Source: Aquabacter cavernae (GTDB taxonomy: Bacteria > Pseudomonadota > Alphaproteobacteria > Rhizobiales > Xanthobacteraceae). Taken from it: a stretch of DNA of 64,000 nucleotides. Both the position numbers and the translations under genes were made by a program. Below the pieces are notes generated by a model, which saw nothing but the letters and a program-made list of their open reading frames with translations, searched no databases and was not told where the DNA came from. This document shows, piece after piece, positions 15,898 through 25,388 of the stretch (positions are counted from its first letter, which is position 1; every line of letters begins with the position of its first letter). The stretch is from contig NZ_RWKV01000010.1 in NCBI RefSeq assembly GCF_003993795.1, forward strand, positions 1 through 64,000, read 5' to 3'.

Positions 15898-16947
15898 ATG
15901 TCCTTCTCGAACTCGGGCGTCCCCTCGCGGCGCACCATCCTCAAGGCCGGCATCGCGCTCACCGGCCTTGTCGCGGCGCCTTCGGTCCTGCGCGCCCAGA
16001 CCAAGGAACTGGTGGTGGGCGGCGCCGCCAGTCACAAGCCCTGGGTGGAGAGCATCGTCGCTCCGGCCTTCGAGAAGAAATACAAGTGCAAGATCATCTT
16101 CGAGGGCACCAAGTCGCTGGTGAACCTGGAGAAGATGCAGAAGAACAAGGGCTCGCAATATCTCTCGGTGGTCCAGATGGACGACCCGGTGATGATCCTC
16201 GCCGTGCGCGAGGGCCTGCTGGAGCCGCTCACCACCGCAGCCGTGCCGAACCTCGCCGACCTCGTTCCCGGCGCCGTGCACATGGACGGCGCATGGGCCA
16301 ACTATCTCCAGCCCTGGCTCGGCATCGCCTATGCCAATTCCATGAAGGCCCCGCCGACCTCCTGGGCGGATCTGTTCGACCCCAAATATAAGGGCCGGAT
16401 CATCATCCCCTCGCCGCAGAATACCGAGGGGCTGCCGCTGATCTTCGCCGCCGCCGCTTTGGCCAAGGGGGCGCCCCTCGCGGCCGGGCAGAAGGACGTG
16501 GATGCGGGCTTCGCCAAGCTCGCGACGCTCAAGCCCAACCTGCTCACCATCTACACCCAGATGCCCCAGGCCTATAATCTGCTGGAGCAGGGCGAGGCGC
16601 TGATGATCGGCCCGGCCATGTCCTCCTATGCCAGCGAGCGCAAGGCGGCAGGCGCGCCCATCAGCCTCGCGGCACCGAAGGAAGGCGTGTTCGCCATGCC
16701 CTCCGGCATCGCGGTGGTGAAGGGCGCCCCGCAGGCGGAACTGGCCTTCGCCTATGTGAACGAGCTGTTGAGCGCCCCGCTTCAGGCCGAACTGGTGGGC
16801 CCCACCAATTCGCTGGGCGCCAACAAGGCGACGCCCAAGCCCGCCGGCCTGCCCGCGGACCTCAAGGTGGTGCAGATCGACTGGGCGGACGTGGCGGCCG
16901 AGCGGACCAAATGGGTGTCCCGCTGGGACCGCGACATGGCGCTGTGA
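15898..16947 (+). CDS. Extracellular solute-binding protein, polyamine/spermidine (PotD) type
   Basis: A 349-residue family 1/PotD-like binding protein. The N-terminus MSFSNSGVPSRRTILKAG followed by a hydrophobic stretch is a twin-arginine-type signal, cleaved after a LRA motif. The mature chain has the PotD/AfuA-like fold segments YANSMKAPPTSWADLFDPKY and AMPSGIAVVKGAPQ. It begins the operon ending at the second racemase-like gene. AGAGG lies 9 nt before the chosen ATG. The ligand is unlikely to be read from sequence; the linked PuuE-like and racemase-like genes point to a ureide, hydantoin or amide rather than a true polyamine. Confidence 0.9.
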   Translation: MSFSNSGVPSRRTILKAGIALTGLVAAPSVLRAQTKELVVGGAASHKPWVESIVAPAFEKKYKCKIIFEGTKSLVNLEKMQKNKGSQYLSVVQMDDPVMILAVREGLLEPLTTAAVPNLADLVPGAVHMDGAWANYLQPWLGIAYANSMKAPPTSWADLFDPKYKGRIIIPSPQNTEGLPLIFAAAALAKGAPLAAGQKDVDAGFAKLATLKPNLLTIYTQMPQAYNLLEQGEALMIGPAMSSYASERKAAGAPISLAAPKEGVFAMPSGIAVVKGAPQAELAFAYVNELLSAPLQAELVGPTNSLGANKATPKPAGLPADLKVVQIDWADVAAERTKWVSRWDRDMAL

Positions 16948-16950
16948 GCC

Positions 16951-18066
16951 ATGGGCGAGGCACCCACCGGCGCGGCCGGCTTCCTGAACGTCTCGGCGGC
17001 GGAGAAGACCTTCGGCGCCGCGCGGGTCCTCGACGGAGTGGATCTCAGCGTGGCGCGGGGCGAGTTCATCTCGCTCCTCGGTCCCTCCGGCTGCGGGAAG
17101 ACCACGCTTCTGCGCATCGTCGCGGGGCTCATGCGGCCCGACCGGGGCCGGGTGGTGCTGGACGGGCAGGACATCACCACCCGCCCGCCCCACAAGAGGG
17201 ACGTGGGCGTGGTGTTCCAGAACTACGCCCTGTTCCCCCATCTCGACGTGCGCGCCAATGTGGCCTTCGGCCTGAAGGCGCGCGGCGCCCCCGCCGACAC
17301 CATCGCCTCCGCCGTGTCGCGCCAGCTGGAGCTGGTGCGCATGAGCGCCTTGGCGGATCGCTCCATCAAGGCGCTCTCCGGCGGGCAGCAGCAGCGCGTG
17401 GCGGTGGCGCGGGCGCTTGCCGTGGAGCCGAAGCTCCTGTTGCTGGACGAGCCCTTCTCGGCGCTGGATCGCAAGCTGCGCGAGGCCATGCAGGTGGATT
17501 TGAAGCGCATCCTGCGCGACGTGGGCACCACCGCCATTTTCGTCACCCACGACCAGGATGAGGCGCTCGCCATGTCCGATCGCATCGCGGTCATGTCCGG
17601 CGGGCGCATCGAGCAATTGGGCACGCCGGCGGAGATCTATGACCGGCCCGCCACCGCCTTCGCGCTGGGTTTCGTCGGCCTCTCCACCCGCCTGCCGGGC
17701 CGGGTGACGCAGGCGGACGGGGATGAGGTGGTGGTCTCCACCGCTTTCGGCCCGGTGCGCGGGCTCGGCCGCTTCCTGCCGGGCAGTCCCGTTCTCGTGG
17801 GTGTGCGGCCCGAGCGCATGGCGCTGGACGGGCGCGGAGAGAATGTGGTGCGCGCGACCCTCGTCGATGCGGTGTTCAAGGGCGCGCGCGTTCAGCTCCA
17901 TTTCCACGCCCCCGAGGGCGCGGAGGTGCAGGTGGAGGCGCCGAGCCTTCCGGCCGGCGTCGCGCCGGGAGGGGAAATGACCCTCTCCTTCGCCGCGGCG
18001 GACACCCGCGTCTATCCCCTGCCGGGCGACATGGAGGCCGCCTTGGCGGCGCAGGTGGCGGCATGA
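16951..18066 (+). CDS. ABC transporter ATP-binding protein, PotA type
   Basis: A 371-residue ATPase with Walker A GPSGCGKTT, Q-loop VFQNYALFPH, signature LSGGQQQRVAVARAL, Walker B LLLLDEPFSALD and switch THDQDEA. A C-terminal TOBE regulatory domain (residues about 240-360; VLVGVRPERMAL) is typical of PotA/FbpC proteins. It starts 3 bp after the binding-protein stop and overlaps the next permease gene (ATGA). It energises uptake by the two downstream permeases. Confidence 0.95.
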   Translation: MGEAPTGAAGFLNVSAAEKTFGAARVLDGVDLSVARGEFISLLGPSGCGKTTLLRIVAGLMRPDRGRVVLDGQDITTRPPHKRDVGVVFQNYALFPHLDVRANVAFGLKARGAPADTIASAVSRQLELVRMSALADRSIKALSGGQQQRVAVARALAVEPKLLLLDEPFSALDRKLREAMQVDLKRILRDVGTTAIFVTHDQDEALAMSDRIAVMSGGRIEQLGTPAEIYDRPATAFALGFVGLSTRLPGRVTQADGDEVVVSTAFGPVRGLGRFLPGSPVLVGVRPERMALDGRGENVVRATLVDAVFKGARVQLHFHAPEGAEVQVEAPSLPAGVAPGGEMTLSFAAADTRVYPLPGDMEAALAAQVAA

Positions 18067-18899
18067 CGCGCTTCGCTCGCCTCGATCCCGTGGCGCTTCT
18101 GGCGCTGCCCGCCATTCTCTATCTGGCGGTCGTCTATGGCGTGCCGCTCGCGGGCCTGCTGGCCCGCAGCTTTGTGGTGGACGGGGCCTTTTCGCTGTCC
18201 GCCTTCGTGGCTTTCTTCTCGGACGGCTTCAGCTGGACGGTGATCGGCAACACCATCCGCATCGCCGCCGGTGTCACTCTGGTGTGCCTGCTCATCGGCT
18301 ATCCCACGGCGCTCGCTTTGGCGCGAGCCAAGGGGGCGGCGCAGGCGCTGATCCTGGTGGCCATCATCCTGCCGCTCTCGGTGGGCGTGGTGGTGAAGGC
18401 CTTCGCCTGGCAGATCGTGCTGCGGCGGGACGGCGTCATCTCCCAGGCCCTCATCTTCCTCGGCATCTGGGACGAGCCCCAGCGCCTGCTCTTCACGGAG
18501 GCGGGCCTCGTTCTGGGCGCGGCCAACGTGTTCGTGCCCTTCATGATCCTGCCCATCTATTCGGTGCTGAAGCTCATCGATCCGCGCCTGACGGAGGCCG
18601 CCGCCACGCTGGGTGCCTCTCCGCTCCAGCGCTTCTTCACGGTGGCGCTGCCCCTCACTTTGCCGGGCCTCGTCACGGGCGTCGCGTTCGTCTTCTCCAT
18701 GGCCACGTCCATGTATGTGGTGCCCAGCCTGCTCATCGGCGACCGCTTCCAGACGCTGGCGACCCTCACCGGCCGCTCCTTCCTGTTCATGCGCAATGAG
18801 CAACTGGGCTCCACCACGGCGGTGGTGCTGCTGGTCCTTTCGGTGGCGGTGGTGGTGGCAAGCGCCGCGCTCTCGCGCCGGTTCGGAGGCGAGACATGA
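18063..18899 (+). CDS. ABC transporter permease, PotB type
   Basis: A 278-residue inner-membrane permease with about six TM helices. The EAA loop, EAAATLGASPLQRFFTVALP, docks onto the ATPase. A first hydrophobic segment (LLALPAILYLAVVYGVPLAG) and the FMILPIYSVL region match PotB/family 2 permeases. Four-base overlaps with genes on both sides indicate tight translational coupling. Confidence 0.94.
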   Translation: MTRFARLDPVALLALPAILYLAVVYGVPLAGLLARSFVVDGAFSLSAFVAFFSDGFSWTVIGNTIRIAAGVTLVCLLIGYPTALALARAKGAAQALILVAIILPLSVGVVVKAFAWQIVLRRDGVISQALIFLGIWDEPQRLLFTEAGLVLGAANVFVPFMILPIYSVLKLIDPRLTEAAATLGASPLQRFFTVALPLTLPGLVTGVAFVFSMATSMYVVPSLLIGDRFQTLATLTGRSFLFMRNEQLGSTTAVVLLVLSVAVVVASAALSRRFGGET

Positions 18900-19696
18900 C
18901 GCTGATCGAGCGCTTCGCCTCCGTTCTCGTCTGGACGCTCGCCGCCTTCACCGTGGTGTTCCTGCTCACGCCCTTGGCGGTGACGGTGGCGGTGTCGTTC
19001 GGCTCCAGCGCGGTCTTCACGCTCCCGGCGCCGTCCTTCTCGCTGCGCTGGTACGAGGCCATGGGCCGCTCGCGGGATTTGTGGCCGGCGGTGGCCACCT
19101 CGCTTCAGCTGGCGGTGGTCTCCACTCTCATCGCGCTGGTGCTGGGCACGCTGGCGGCCATCGGCCTGCTGCGCGGGCGCTTTCCGGGGCGGGGCGCGGC
19201 GGTGACTTTCCTGGTGTCGCCGCTCATGCTGCCCGGCCTCGTTCTGGGCATCGCCATGCTGGAGGCGTTCCGGGGGGCGGGGCTGCGCTCGGTGTGGGCG
19301 AGCCTCATCCTCGCCCATGTGGTGATCACGCTGCCTTATGTGGTGCGCACCGTCTATGCGTCCCTCAGCCTGTTCGACTTCACGCTGATCGATGCCGCGC
19401 GCATCCTCGGCCTGTCCTATCCCAAAGCGGTGGTGAAGGTGATGGTGCCGTCTTTGGCGCCTGCCTTCGTCACCTCCGGCATGTTCGCCTTCCTGGCGTC
19501 CATGGACAATTACCCCATCTCCATCTTCTTCACGAACGCCTGGACCAAGACCTTGCCCATCCAGATGCTGCAATATGTGGAGGAGAGCCCCGATCCCATG
19601 ATCGCCGCCGTCTCCTCCCTGCTCATCCTCCTCGCCATGCTGGTGCTGCTCGTGGGCGACCGGCTGGTGGGCCTGCGCCGGATGGCGGACCTGTGA
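18896..19696 (+). CDS. ABC transporter permease, PotC type
   Basis: A 266-residue permease with six predicted TM segments. It starts MTLIERFASVLVWTLAAFTV and carries the EAA-type loop DAARILGLSYPKAVVKVMVP. FLASMDNYPISIFF near residue 200 is a typical PotC feature. It forms the pore with the PotB-type partner. The stop overlaps the next start by one base (TGATG). Confidence 0.94.
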   Translation: MTLIERFASVLVWTLAAFTVVFLLTPLAVTVAVSFGSSAVFTLPAPSFSLRWYEAMGRSRDLWPAVATSLQLAVVSTLIALVLGTLAAIGLLRGRFPGRGAAVTFLVSPLMLPGLVLGIAMLEAFRGAGLRSVWASLILAHVVITLPYVVRTVYASLSLFDFTLIDAARILGLSYPKAVVKVMVPSLAPAFVTSGMFAFLASMDNYPISIFFTNAWTKTLPIQMLQYVEESPDPMIAAVSSLLILLAMLVLLVGDRLVGLRRMADL

Positions 19697-20640
19697 TGCC
19701 CGCCTCCCTTTCGAGCGATCGGGATTTCCTGGGCTATGGCGGCAAGCCCCCCAATGTGCGCTGGCCGGGCGGGGCGCGGCTGGCCGTGTCCCTGGTGGTG
19801 AATGTGGAGGAGGGGGCGGAACTGTCCCTCGGCCAGGGCGATGAGCGCAACGAGGCTGTCTATGAGGTGCGCGAGGAGGTAGTGGGCGCCCGTGACCTGT
19901 GCATGGAATCCCACTTCGAATACGGCCCCCGCGCAGGCTGGCCACGGGTGCGGGCGCTTCTCGTAAAGTACGGGGTCGAGGCGACGCTGAACGCCAATGG
20001 CCGCGCTTTGGCGCACACGCCCTGGATCGCCCGCGAGGCGGTGGCGGACGGGCACGAAGTGGCCGCCCATGGCTGGCGCTGGGAGACCCATGCCCATATG
20101 GCCGAGGCCGAGGAGCGCACGGCCATCGCCCGCGCGGTGGAGGCCATCACCACGGCGGCGGGCCGCGCGCCACGCGGCTGGCATACGCGCTCGGCCACCT
20201 CGCCCAACACCCGCCGCCTGCTGCTGGAGCAAGGCGGGTTCCTCTATGATTCCAACGCCTATAATGACGATCTGCCCTATCTGGTGCGCGAGGCCGGGCA
20301 CGATTGTCTCGTCCTGCCTTATGCCTTCGACACCAACGACATGCGCTTCCAGCCGGGCGGTGGGTTCGTGTTCGCGGAGGATTTCTCGCGCTATTGCATC
20401 GAGGCGTTCGACCGCCTCTATGAGGAGGGCGCGCAGGCGCCGCGCATGCTGTCCGTGGGGCTGCATCTACGCCTCATCGGGCGGCCCGGCCGCATCGGCG
20501 GGCTGGAGCGTTTCCTGCGCCACGCCACCTCCCGGCCGGGCGTCTGGTTCGCCCGCCGCGACGCCATCGCGCTCCACTGGCTGGAGGCGGTGGGACGGGG
20601 CGACCTGATCCGCCGCGCGCTCGGCCCGGATGCGGCATGA
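19696..20640 (+). CDS. Polysaccharide deacetylase-family hydrolase, PuuE allantoinase-like
   Basis: A 314-residue NodB-fold protein. SLVVNVEEGAE corresponds to the first motif; HEVAAHGWRWE carries the His and the HGWRWE signature of PuuE-type allantoinases and related cyclic-amide hydrolases; WHTRSATSPNTRRLL, YDSNAYNDDLPY and FDTNDMRF follow. The usual second NodB motif His-x3-His is altered, as in PuuE. It probably opens a cyclic ureide or amide ring in the cytosol. The ATG overlaps the permease stop, and the gene is followed with overlap by the second racemase-like gene, so transport, ring opening and stereochemistry are linked. Other cyclic substrates cannot be excluded. Confidence 0.85.
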   Translation: MPASLSSDRDFLGYGGKPPNVRWPGGARLAVSLVVNVEEGAELSLGQGDERNEAVYEVREEVVGARDLCMESHFEYGPRAGWPRVRALLVKYGVEATLNANGRALAHTPWIAREAVADGHEVAAHGWRWETHAHMAEAEERTAIARAVEAITTAAGRAPRGWHTRSATSPNTRRLLLEQGGFLYDSNAYNDDLPYLVREAGHDCLVLPYAFDTNDMRFQPGGGFVFAEDFSRYCIEAFDRLYEEGAQAPRMLSVGLHLRLIGRPGRIGGLERFLRHATSRPGVWFARRDAIALHWLEAVGRGDLIRRALGPDAA

Positions 20641-21308
20641 GGCGGCTGGTCCTCCTCAATCCCAACACCAATGCGGCGACCACCGAAAGCATGTGCGCCA
20701 TCGCCCGGCAGGCGGTGCCCGGCGTCGGGGTGGACGGGCTGACCGCCCCGCGCGGGGTCTCGATGATCACGACGCCCGGCGCCCTGGTCGAGGCGGGGGA
20801 CGTGGTGGCCGGGATGGCGCTGGAGATGTCGTCCTCGCCGCCGGACGGCCTCATCATCGGCGCCTTCGGTGATCCGGGACTGGAGCGGGCGGCGCGGGTG
20901 CTGGCCTGTCCCGTCACGGGGCTTGGCGAAGCCGCCATGCGGGAGGCGGGGGCAGGGGGGCGCAGCTTTGCCGTGGTGACGGTAACGCCGGACCTCGTCG
21001 CCTCCATCACCCACATGGCGCACCGGCTGGGCCTTGCCGCACAGTTTCGGGGCGTGGTGCTGACGGACGGCGATCTTGGCCCCTTGATGGGGAATGCAGA
21101 TGCCCTGCTGGCCGCATTGCAGGCGGCGTGCGAACGGGCGCTGGCGCCGGGCGGCTTGGCGGCGCTGGTGATCGGCGGCGGGCCGCTCGGGGCGGCGGCG
21201 GATGCGCTGGCGGCGCGCTTCCGTGTGCCGCTCATCAATCCGGTGGCCGCTGCGGCGCGCCTCGCCGTTGCGCGCATGGCAAGCCTTGGCGCGACCTGTC
21301 ATTCCTAG
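20637..21308 (+). CDS. Asp/Glu/hydantoin racemase-family protein 2, both catalytic Cys missing
   Basis: A 223-residue homologue of the hydantoin racemase family, beginning [20 protein letters not shown] with the diagnostic NPNT loop. The first catalytic Cys position reads [10 protein letters not shown] (Ala instead of Cys before FGDPG), and the second reads [11 protein letters not shown] (Gly instead of Cys). Cysteine-based racemisation is therefore not supported. The fold and the phosphate- or carboxylate-binding loops are kept, so it may be a binding, isomerase or decarboxylase-like enzyme. It is the last gene of the sigma-54 operon, overlapping the PuuE-like gene by 4 bp. The protein ends in ATCHS. 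Confidence 0.85.
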   Translation: MRRLVLLNPNTNAATTESMCAIARQAVPGVGVDGLTAPRGVSMITTPGALVEAGDVVAGMALEMSSSPPDGLIIGAFGDPGLERAARVLACPVTGLGEAAMREAGAGGRSFAVVTVTPDLVASITHMAHRLGLAAQFRGVVLTDGDLGPLMGNADALLAALQAACERALAPGGLAALVIGGGPLGAAADALAARFRVPLINPVAAAARLAVARMASLGATCHS

Positions 21309-21469
21309 GCGCGCGCCAGCCCGATATCCATCGCAGGAGCCATGCAGGGACGAGGTGGCCCCCCGGTTGCGTCTCGTGTATAAGCGCCCGTTCCGGCGCA
21401 AGGAATGACGCCGCCAGGATATCCCTTTGGCCGCCCCTTGCGGTCCCGGAAGGACCGATGGAGAGAGTT

Positions 21470-22909
21470 ATGCCGACCCGTCCCGTATCCGATCGCATCC
21501 CGAGCGCCGAGACCGTTTCTCGCCGCGCCGAAGGCTGGCGTCCGGATTCGTGGCGATTTTATCCCTCCGTCCAGATGCCGTCCTATCCGGACGCCGCCGA
21601 ACTGACGGAAGTGGAGCGCAAGCTCGGCACCTATCCTCCGCTCGTGTTTGCAGGTGAGGCGCGCCGCCTGAAGGCGGACCTCGCCAAGGTCGCGCGCGGC
21701 GAAGCCTTCCTGCTCCAGGGCGGCGACTGCGCCGAGAGCTTCGACGAGCACAGCGCCGACAATATTCGCGATTTCTTCCGCGTCTTCCTGCAGATGGCGG
21801 TGGTCCTCACCTTCTCCGGCGGTTCGCCGGTGGTGAAGGTGGGCCGCATTGCGGGCCAGTTCGCCAAGCCCCGCTCGGCGGACTTCGAGACCGTGGACGG
21901 CGTGGAGCTGCCCAGCTATCGCGGCGACATCGTCAACGACATCGCCTTCACGCCGGAAGCCCGCGTGCCCGATCCGCGCCGCCAGATCGAGGCGTACCGC
22001 CAGTCGGCGGCGACGCTCAACCTGCTGCGCGCGTTCGCGAACGGCGGCTATGCCAACCTGTCCAACGCGCACCAGTGGATGCTGGGCTTCGTGAAGGACA
22101 GTCCGCAGTCGCATCGCTACCAGGAACTGGCGAACCGCATCACCGAGGCGCTCGACTTCATGCGCGCCTGCGGCATCGATCCCCAGTCCCATCCCGAGAT
22201 GCGGATCACGGATTTCTTCACCAGCCACGAGGCGCTGCTGCTCGGCTACGAGCAGGCGCTGACGCGGGTGGATTCCACGTCCGGCGATTGGTACGCCACC
22301 TCCGGCCACCTGCTGTGGATCGGCGACCGCACCCGCCAGCCGGACCACGGGCATGTGGAATATTTCCGCGGCATCCGTAATCCCATCGGCATCAAGTGCG
22401 GCCCCTCGCTCTCGGGCGACGGCCTCATCCGCCTGCTGGACACGCTCCAGCCGGACAATGAGGCCGGCCGCATCACCCTCATCTGCCGCTTCGGTGCCGA
22501 CAAGGTGGGCGACCACCTGCCGGGCCTCATCCGGGCGGTGGAGCGGGAAGGCCGCACCGTCGTGTGGTCGTGCGATCCCATGCACGGCAATACCGTCAAG
22601 GCGGGCTCCGGCTACAAGACGCGCCCGTTCGAGCGCATCCAGTTGGAGATCCAGTCCTTCTTCGACATCCATGCGGCCGAGGGCACCTATGCCGGCGGCG
22701 TGCATCTGGAGATGACCGGCAAGAACGTCACCGAATGCACCGGCGGCGCGCGGGCCATCACGGACGAAGACCTGCGGGACCGCTACCACACCTATTGCGA
22801 CCCGCGCCTCAATGCGGACCAGGCCATCGAGATCGCTTTCCTGGTGGCCGAACTGCTGAAGCGCGAGCGTCTCGCCCGTGGCCGCACCGTGGTTGCCGCC
22901 GCCGAGTGA
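21470..22909 (+). CDS. 3-deoxy-7-phosphoheptulonate synthase, class II (plant type)
   Basis: A 479-residue class II DAHP synthase (about 450-470 is usual), catalysing phosphoenolpyruvate plus erythrose 4-phosphate to DAHP, the first step of the shikimate pathway. Visible motifs are [14 protein letters not shown] with the metal Cys, [35 protein letters not shown] with the metal His, [12 protein letters not shown] with the Glu, and YCDPRLN with the Asp. The ATG after GGAGAG gives MPTRPVSDR; an ATG four codons earlier is also possible. The gene stands alone. The 161 bp upstream holds no clear attenuator. Confidence 0.97.
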   Translation: MPTRPVSDRIPSAETVSRRAEGWRPDSWRFYPSVQMPSYPDAAELTEVERKLGTYPPLVFAGEARRLKADLAKVARGEAFLLQGGDCAESFDEHSADNIRDFFRVFLQMAVVLTFSGGSPVVKVGRIAGQFAKPRSADFETVDGVELPSYRGDIVNDIAFTPEARVPDPRRQIEAYRQSAATLNLLRAFANGGYANLSNAHQWMLGFVKDSPQSHRYQELANRITEALDFMRACGIDPQSHPEMRITDFFTSHEALLLGYEQALTRVDSTSGDWYATSGHLLWIGDRTRQPDHGHVEYFRGIRNPIGIKCGPSLSGDGLIRLLDTLQPDNEAGRITLICRFGADKVGDHLPGLIRAVEREGRTVVWSCDPMHGNTVKAGSGYKTRPFERIQLEIQSFFDIHAAEGTYAGGVHLEMTGKNVTECTGGARAITDEDLRDRYHTYCDPRLNADQAIEIAFLVAELLKRERLARGRTVVAAAE

Positions 22910-22948
22910 GGTCTCCCCTTCCCGAAAGGGAGTGGGTTCAAGGATTGA

Positions 22949-22980
22949 AATACCCCGGCTTCCCGCCGGGGTATTTTTTT
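22949..22980 (+). terminator. Rho-independent terminator after DAHP synthase
   Basis: Stem TACCCCGGC with GCCGGGGTA around a 5-nt loop, followed by seven or more T residues. It is placed 40 bp after the DAHP synthase stop. Confidence 0.95.
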
Positions 22981-23099
22981 GGCCAACGGCCTCCGGGGCA
23001 GTGGACAGCAGGGACAAGCCGCCCATGACGCGCGGCGGGCCGGGCATGGCGGGCCGCTCTGGCCTATAATCGCGGCGCCCATTCCCGAGTCGCGCCTTC

Positions 23100-24998
23100 A
23101 TGACCATTCGCCGCCTGCCTCCCGTGCTCATCGACCGCATCGCCGCCGGCGAAGTGGTGGAGCGGCCGGCTGCCGTGGTGAAGGAACTGGTGGAGAACGC
23201 CATCGACGCGGGCGCGCGCGCCGTGGAGGTGGTCATCGACGGCGGCGGGCGGCGGCTCATCCGGGTGTCGGACGATGGCGGCGGCATGGGGCCGGACGAT
23301 CTCGCTCTGGCCGTGGAGCGCCACGCCACTTCCAAGCTGCCGGACGAGGATCTGCTGGCCATTTCCACTCTGGGCTTCCGGGGGGAGGCGCTGCCTTCCA
23401 TCGGCTCGGTGGCGCGGCTCGCCATCACCAGCCGCCCCGAGGGTGCGGACCATGCCTTCGAGATTCGCGTGGAGGGCGGAACGGTGTTCGAGCCCCGCCC
23501 GGCGGCGCTGAAGGGCGGCACGCGGGTGGAGGTACGCGACCTGTTCTTCGCCACCCCCGCGCGGCTGAAATTTCTGAAATCCGACCGGGCCGAGGGCACC
23601 GCCGCCTTGGATGTGGTGCGCCGCCTCGCTCTGGCGCGGCCCGACATCGCCTTCACTTTGGTGCATGAGGAGCGCGGCCCGCTCACCTATCCCGCGCAGG
23701 AGCCAACCCCGGAAGGCCGCGCCCGGCGCATCGCGGACGTGCTGGGCGCCGAGGCGGGGCGCAATCTGGTGCCCGTGGACGGCGAGCGGGGCGGCGTGCG
23801 CCTCACGGGGCTGGCGGGCCTGCCCACCTTCTCCAAGGCCAATTCGCTCTCCCAATATCTGTTCGTGAACGGCCGCCCGGTGCGCGACAAGCTGCTCATG
23901 GGCGCCATCCGGGCCGCCTATTCGGACCTTCTGCCCTCCGATCGCCATCCGCTGCTGGCCCTGTTCCTCACGCTGGACCCGCGCGAGGTGGATGTGAACG
24001 TGCATCCGGCCAAGACCGAGGTACGCTTCCGCGACGGGGGCAATGTGCGAGCCCTCATCGTGCGGACCCTCACCGACACGCTGGCCGAGCGCGTGCCCCG
24101 CACCGCCGCTTCCATCGCCGACCGGCTGGTGGCGCTGGCGCGCCCTGAGGGCGCTGTCCTCGCCCCGCCCGCCGCCGCGCCCTTCATGGCGCCGTCCTCC
24201 GGCGGCGGATACCGCGCGGCGGAGGCGCGGCCTGCCGGCTTCTATGACTGGAGGGCCTCGCCCGCGCGTCCGCTGGGCCTCGATGCCCTGGCCGTGGACG
24301 AGGCGGCGGACGGGGACTTTCTCCCCGCCACGGGCCTCGCCCAGTCCCGCTTCGATCTGGGCGCCCCCGCCGCCGATTCGCGGGCGGGGGAGGCGGCACC
24401 GAGCGCGGTGGACCTCGACCGGCCGCTTGGCGCCGCGCGGGCGCAATTGCACGAGACCTATATCGTCGCGCAGACCCGCGATGGCCTTGTCCTGGTGGAC
24501 CAGCACGCGGCCCATGAGCGGCTGGTCTATGAGAAGCTCAAGGCGGCGTTGGAACGGGACGGAATCGCCCGCCAGGGCCTTCTGGTGCCCGCCGTGGTGG
24601 ATCTCGACCCCGCCGAGGCGGACCGGCTGGCGGAGCGCGCGGGCGATTTCGCACAGCTCGGCCTCGTGCTGGAGCCGTTCGGCCACGGCGCGGTGCTGGT
24701 GCGCGAGGTGCCCGCTTTGCTGAAGGACGCGGACGTGACCAAGCTGGTGCGCGACGTGGCCGAGCATGCGGCGGAATGGGACGATGCCCTGCCGCTGGAG
24801 CGTCGCCTGCTGCATGTGGCCGCCACCATGGCCTGCCACGGCTCCGTGCGCGCCGGGCGGCGTCTGCGGGTGGAGGAGATGAACGCCCTGCTGCGCGAGA
24901 TGGAGGCGACCCCCAATGCGGGGGAGTGCAATCACGGCCGCCCCACCTTCATTTCTCTCTCTCTGGGTGATGTGGAGAAACTGTTCGCGCGGCGGTAG
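23100..24998 (+). CDS. mutL: DNA mismatch repair protein MutL
   Basis: A 632-residue MutL. The GHKL ATPase half shows IAAGEVVERPAAVVKEL, ENAIDAGA with the catalytic Glu/Asn, DDGGGM, TSKL and GFRGEAL. The C-terminal half has DQHAAHER, a version of the metal-dependent endonuclease motif DQHAx2Ex4E, plus ACHGSVRAG and the CNHGRPT site. The endonuclease-type MutL fits an organism without MutH. It couples MutS mismatch recognition to strand nicking. The gene stands alone between a terminator and the nrdJ leader. Confidence 0.98.
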   Translation: MTIRRLPPVLIDRIAAGEVVERPAAVVKELVENAIDAGARAVEVVIDGGGRRLIRVSDDGGGMGPDDLALAVERHATSKLPDEDLLAISTLGFRGEALPSIGSVARLAITSRPEGADHAFEIRVEGGTVFEPRPAALKGGTRVEVRDLFFATPARLKFLKSDRAEGTAALDVVRRLALARPDIAFTLVHEERGPLTYPAQEPTPEGRARRIADVLGAEAGRNLVPVDGERGGVRLTGLAGLPTFSKANSLSQYLFVNGRPVRDKLLMGAIRAAYSDLLPSDRHPLLALFLTLDPREVDVNVHPAKTEVRFRDGGNVRALIVRTLTDTLAERVPRTAASIADRLVALARPEGAVLAPPAAAPFMAPSSGGGYRAAEARPAGFYDWRASPARPLGLDALAVDEAADGDFLPATGLAQSRFDLGAPAADSRAGEAAPSAVDLDRPLGAARAQLHETYIVAQTRDGLVLVDQHAAHERLVYEKLKAALERDGIARQGLLVPAVVDLDPAEADRLAERAGDFAQLGLVLEPFGHGAVLVREVPALLKDADVTKLVRDVAEHAAEWDDALPLERRLLHVAATMACHGSVRAGRRLRVEEMNALLREMEATPNAGECNHGRPTFISLSLGDVEKLFARR

Positions 24999-25126
24999 TG
25001 CCGCCTGTGTGCATCTGTGGATGACGTGCATAAGTCGGTTTGCCGCCTCAGCGTCGCGCAAGTCCGCCATGGGCGGGAAATCCGTTCAGCCGCAACGCGG
25101 TTAAGGGATTGTTCACCTCCGTGGCG

Positions 25127-25142
25127 CCACTATATGTAGTGG
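25127..25142. promoter_or_regulatory. NrdR box upstream of nrdJ
   Basis: CCACTATATGTAGTGG closely matches the NrdR consensus ACACWATATATWGTGT. A weak second box (CCCCAAATCTGTGCAA, 25159-25174) lies 32 bp centre to centre downstream, the usual three-turn spacing. A TTGACG at 25183-25188 with CTAGCG 17 nt later is the likely promoter. NrdR-ATP/dATP repression of nrdJ is inferred. The rest of 24999-25388 is leader with no other feature. Confidence 0.75.
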
Positions 25143-25388
25143 GCTGACGGCTTGAGAGCCCCAAATCTGTGCAAATCTGCGTTTGACGGGACTGCCAGAC
25201 TCACACTAGCGTTCGGGTCATAGGCGGTGGGCACGGCTTGGTCCTGAGGACCGGGCATGCCTTCGTCCTTTCCAAACACAGCAGCCCAGGTCCCGGGGCG
25301 GCGCGAGCCGCTGTACCCGTCGCGTTGCGTCGCGGCTGCCGCCATTTTGAGCCATCATTGCCCTTGGGGGGCTGAGGAGTTTCGGAAC

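Noticed and set aside
21305-23686. Antisense open frame of nearly 800 codons across DAHP synthase and mutL
   Set aside because: It covers a terminator and two well-recognised genes. No ribosome site or domain supports it.
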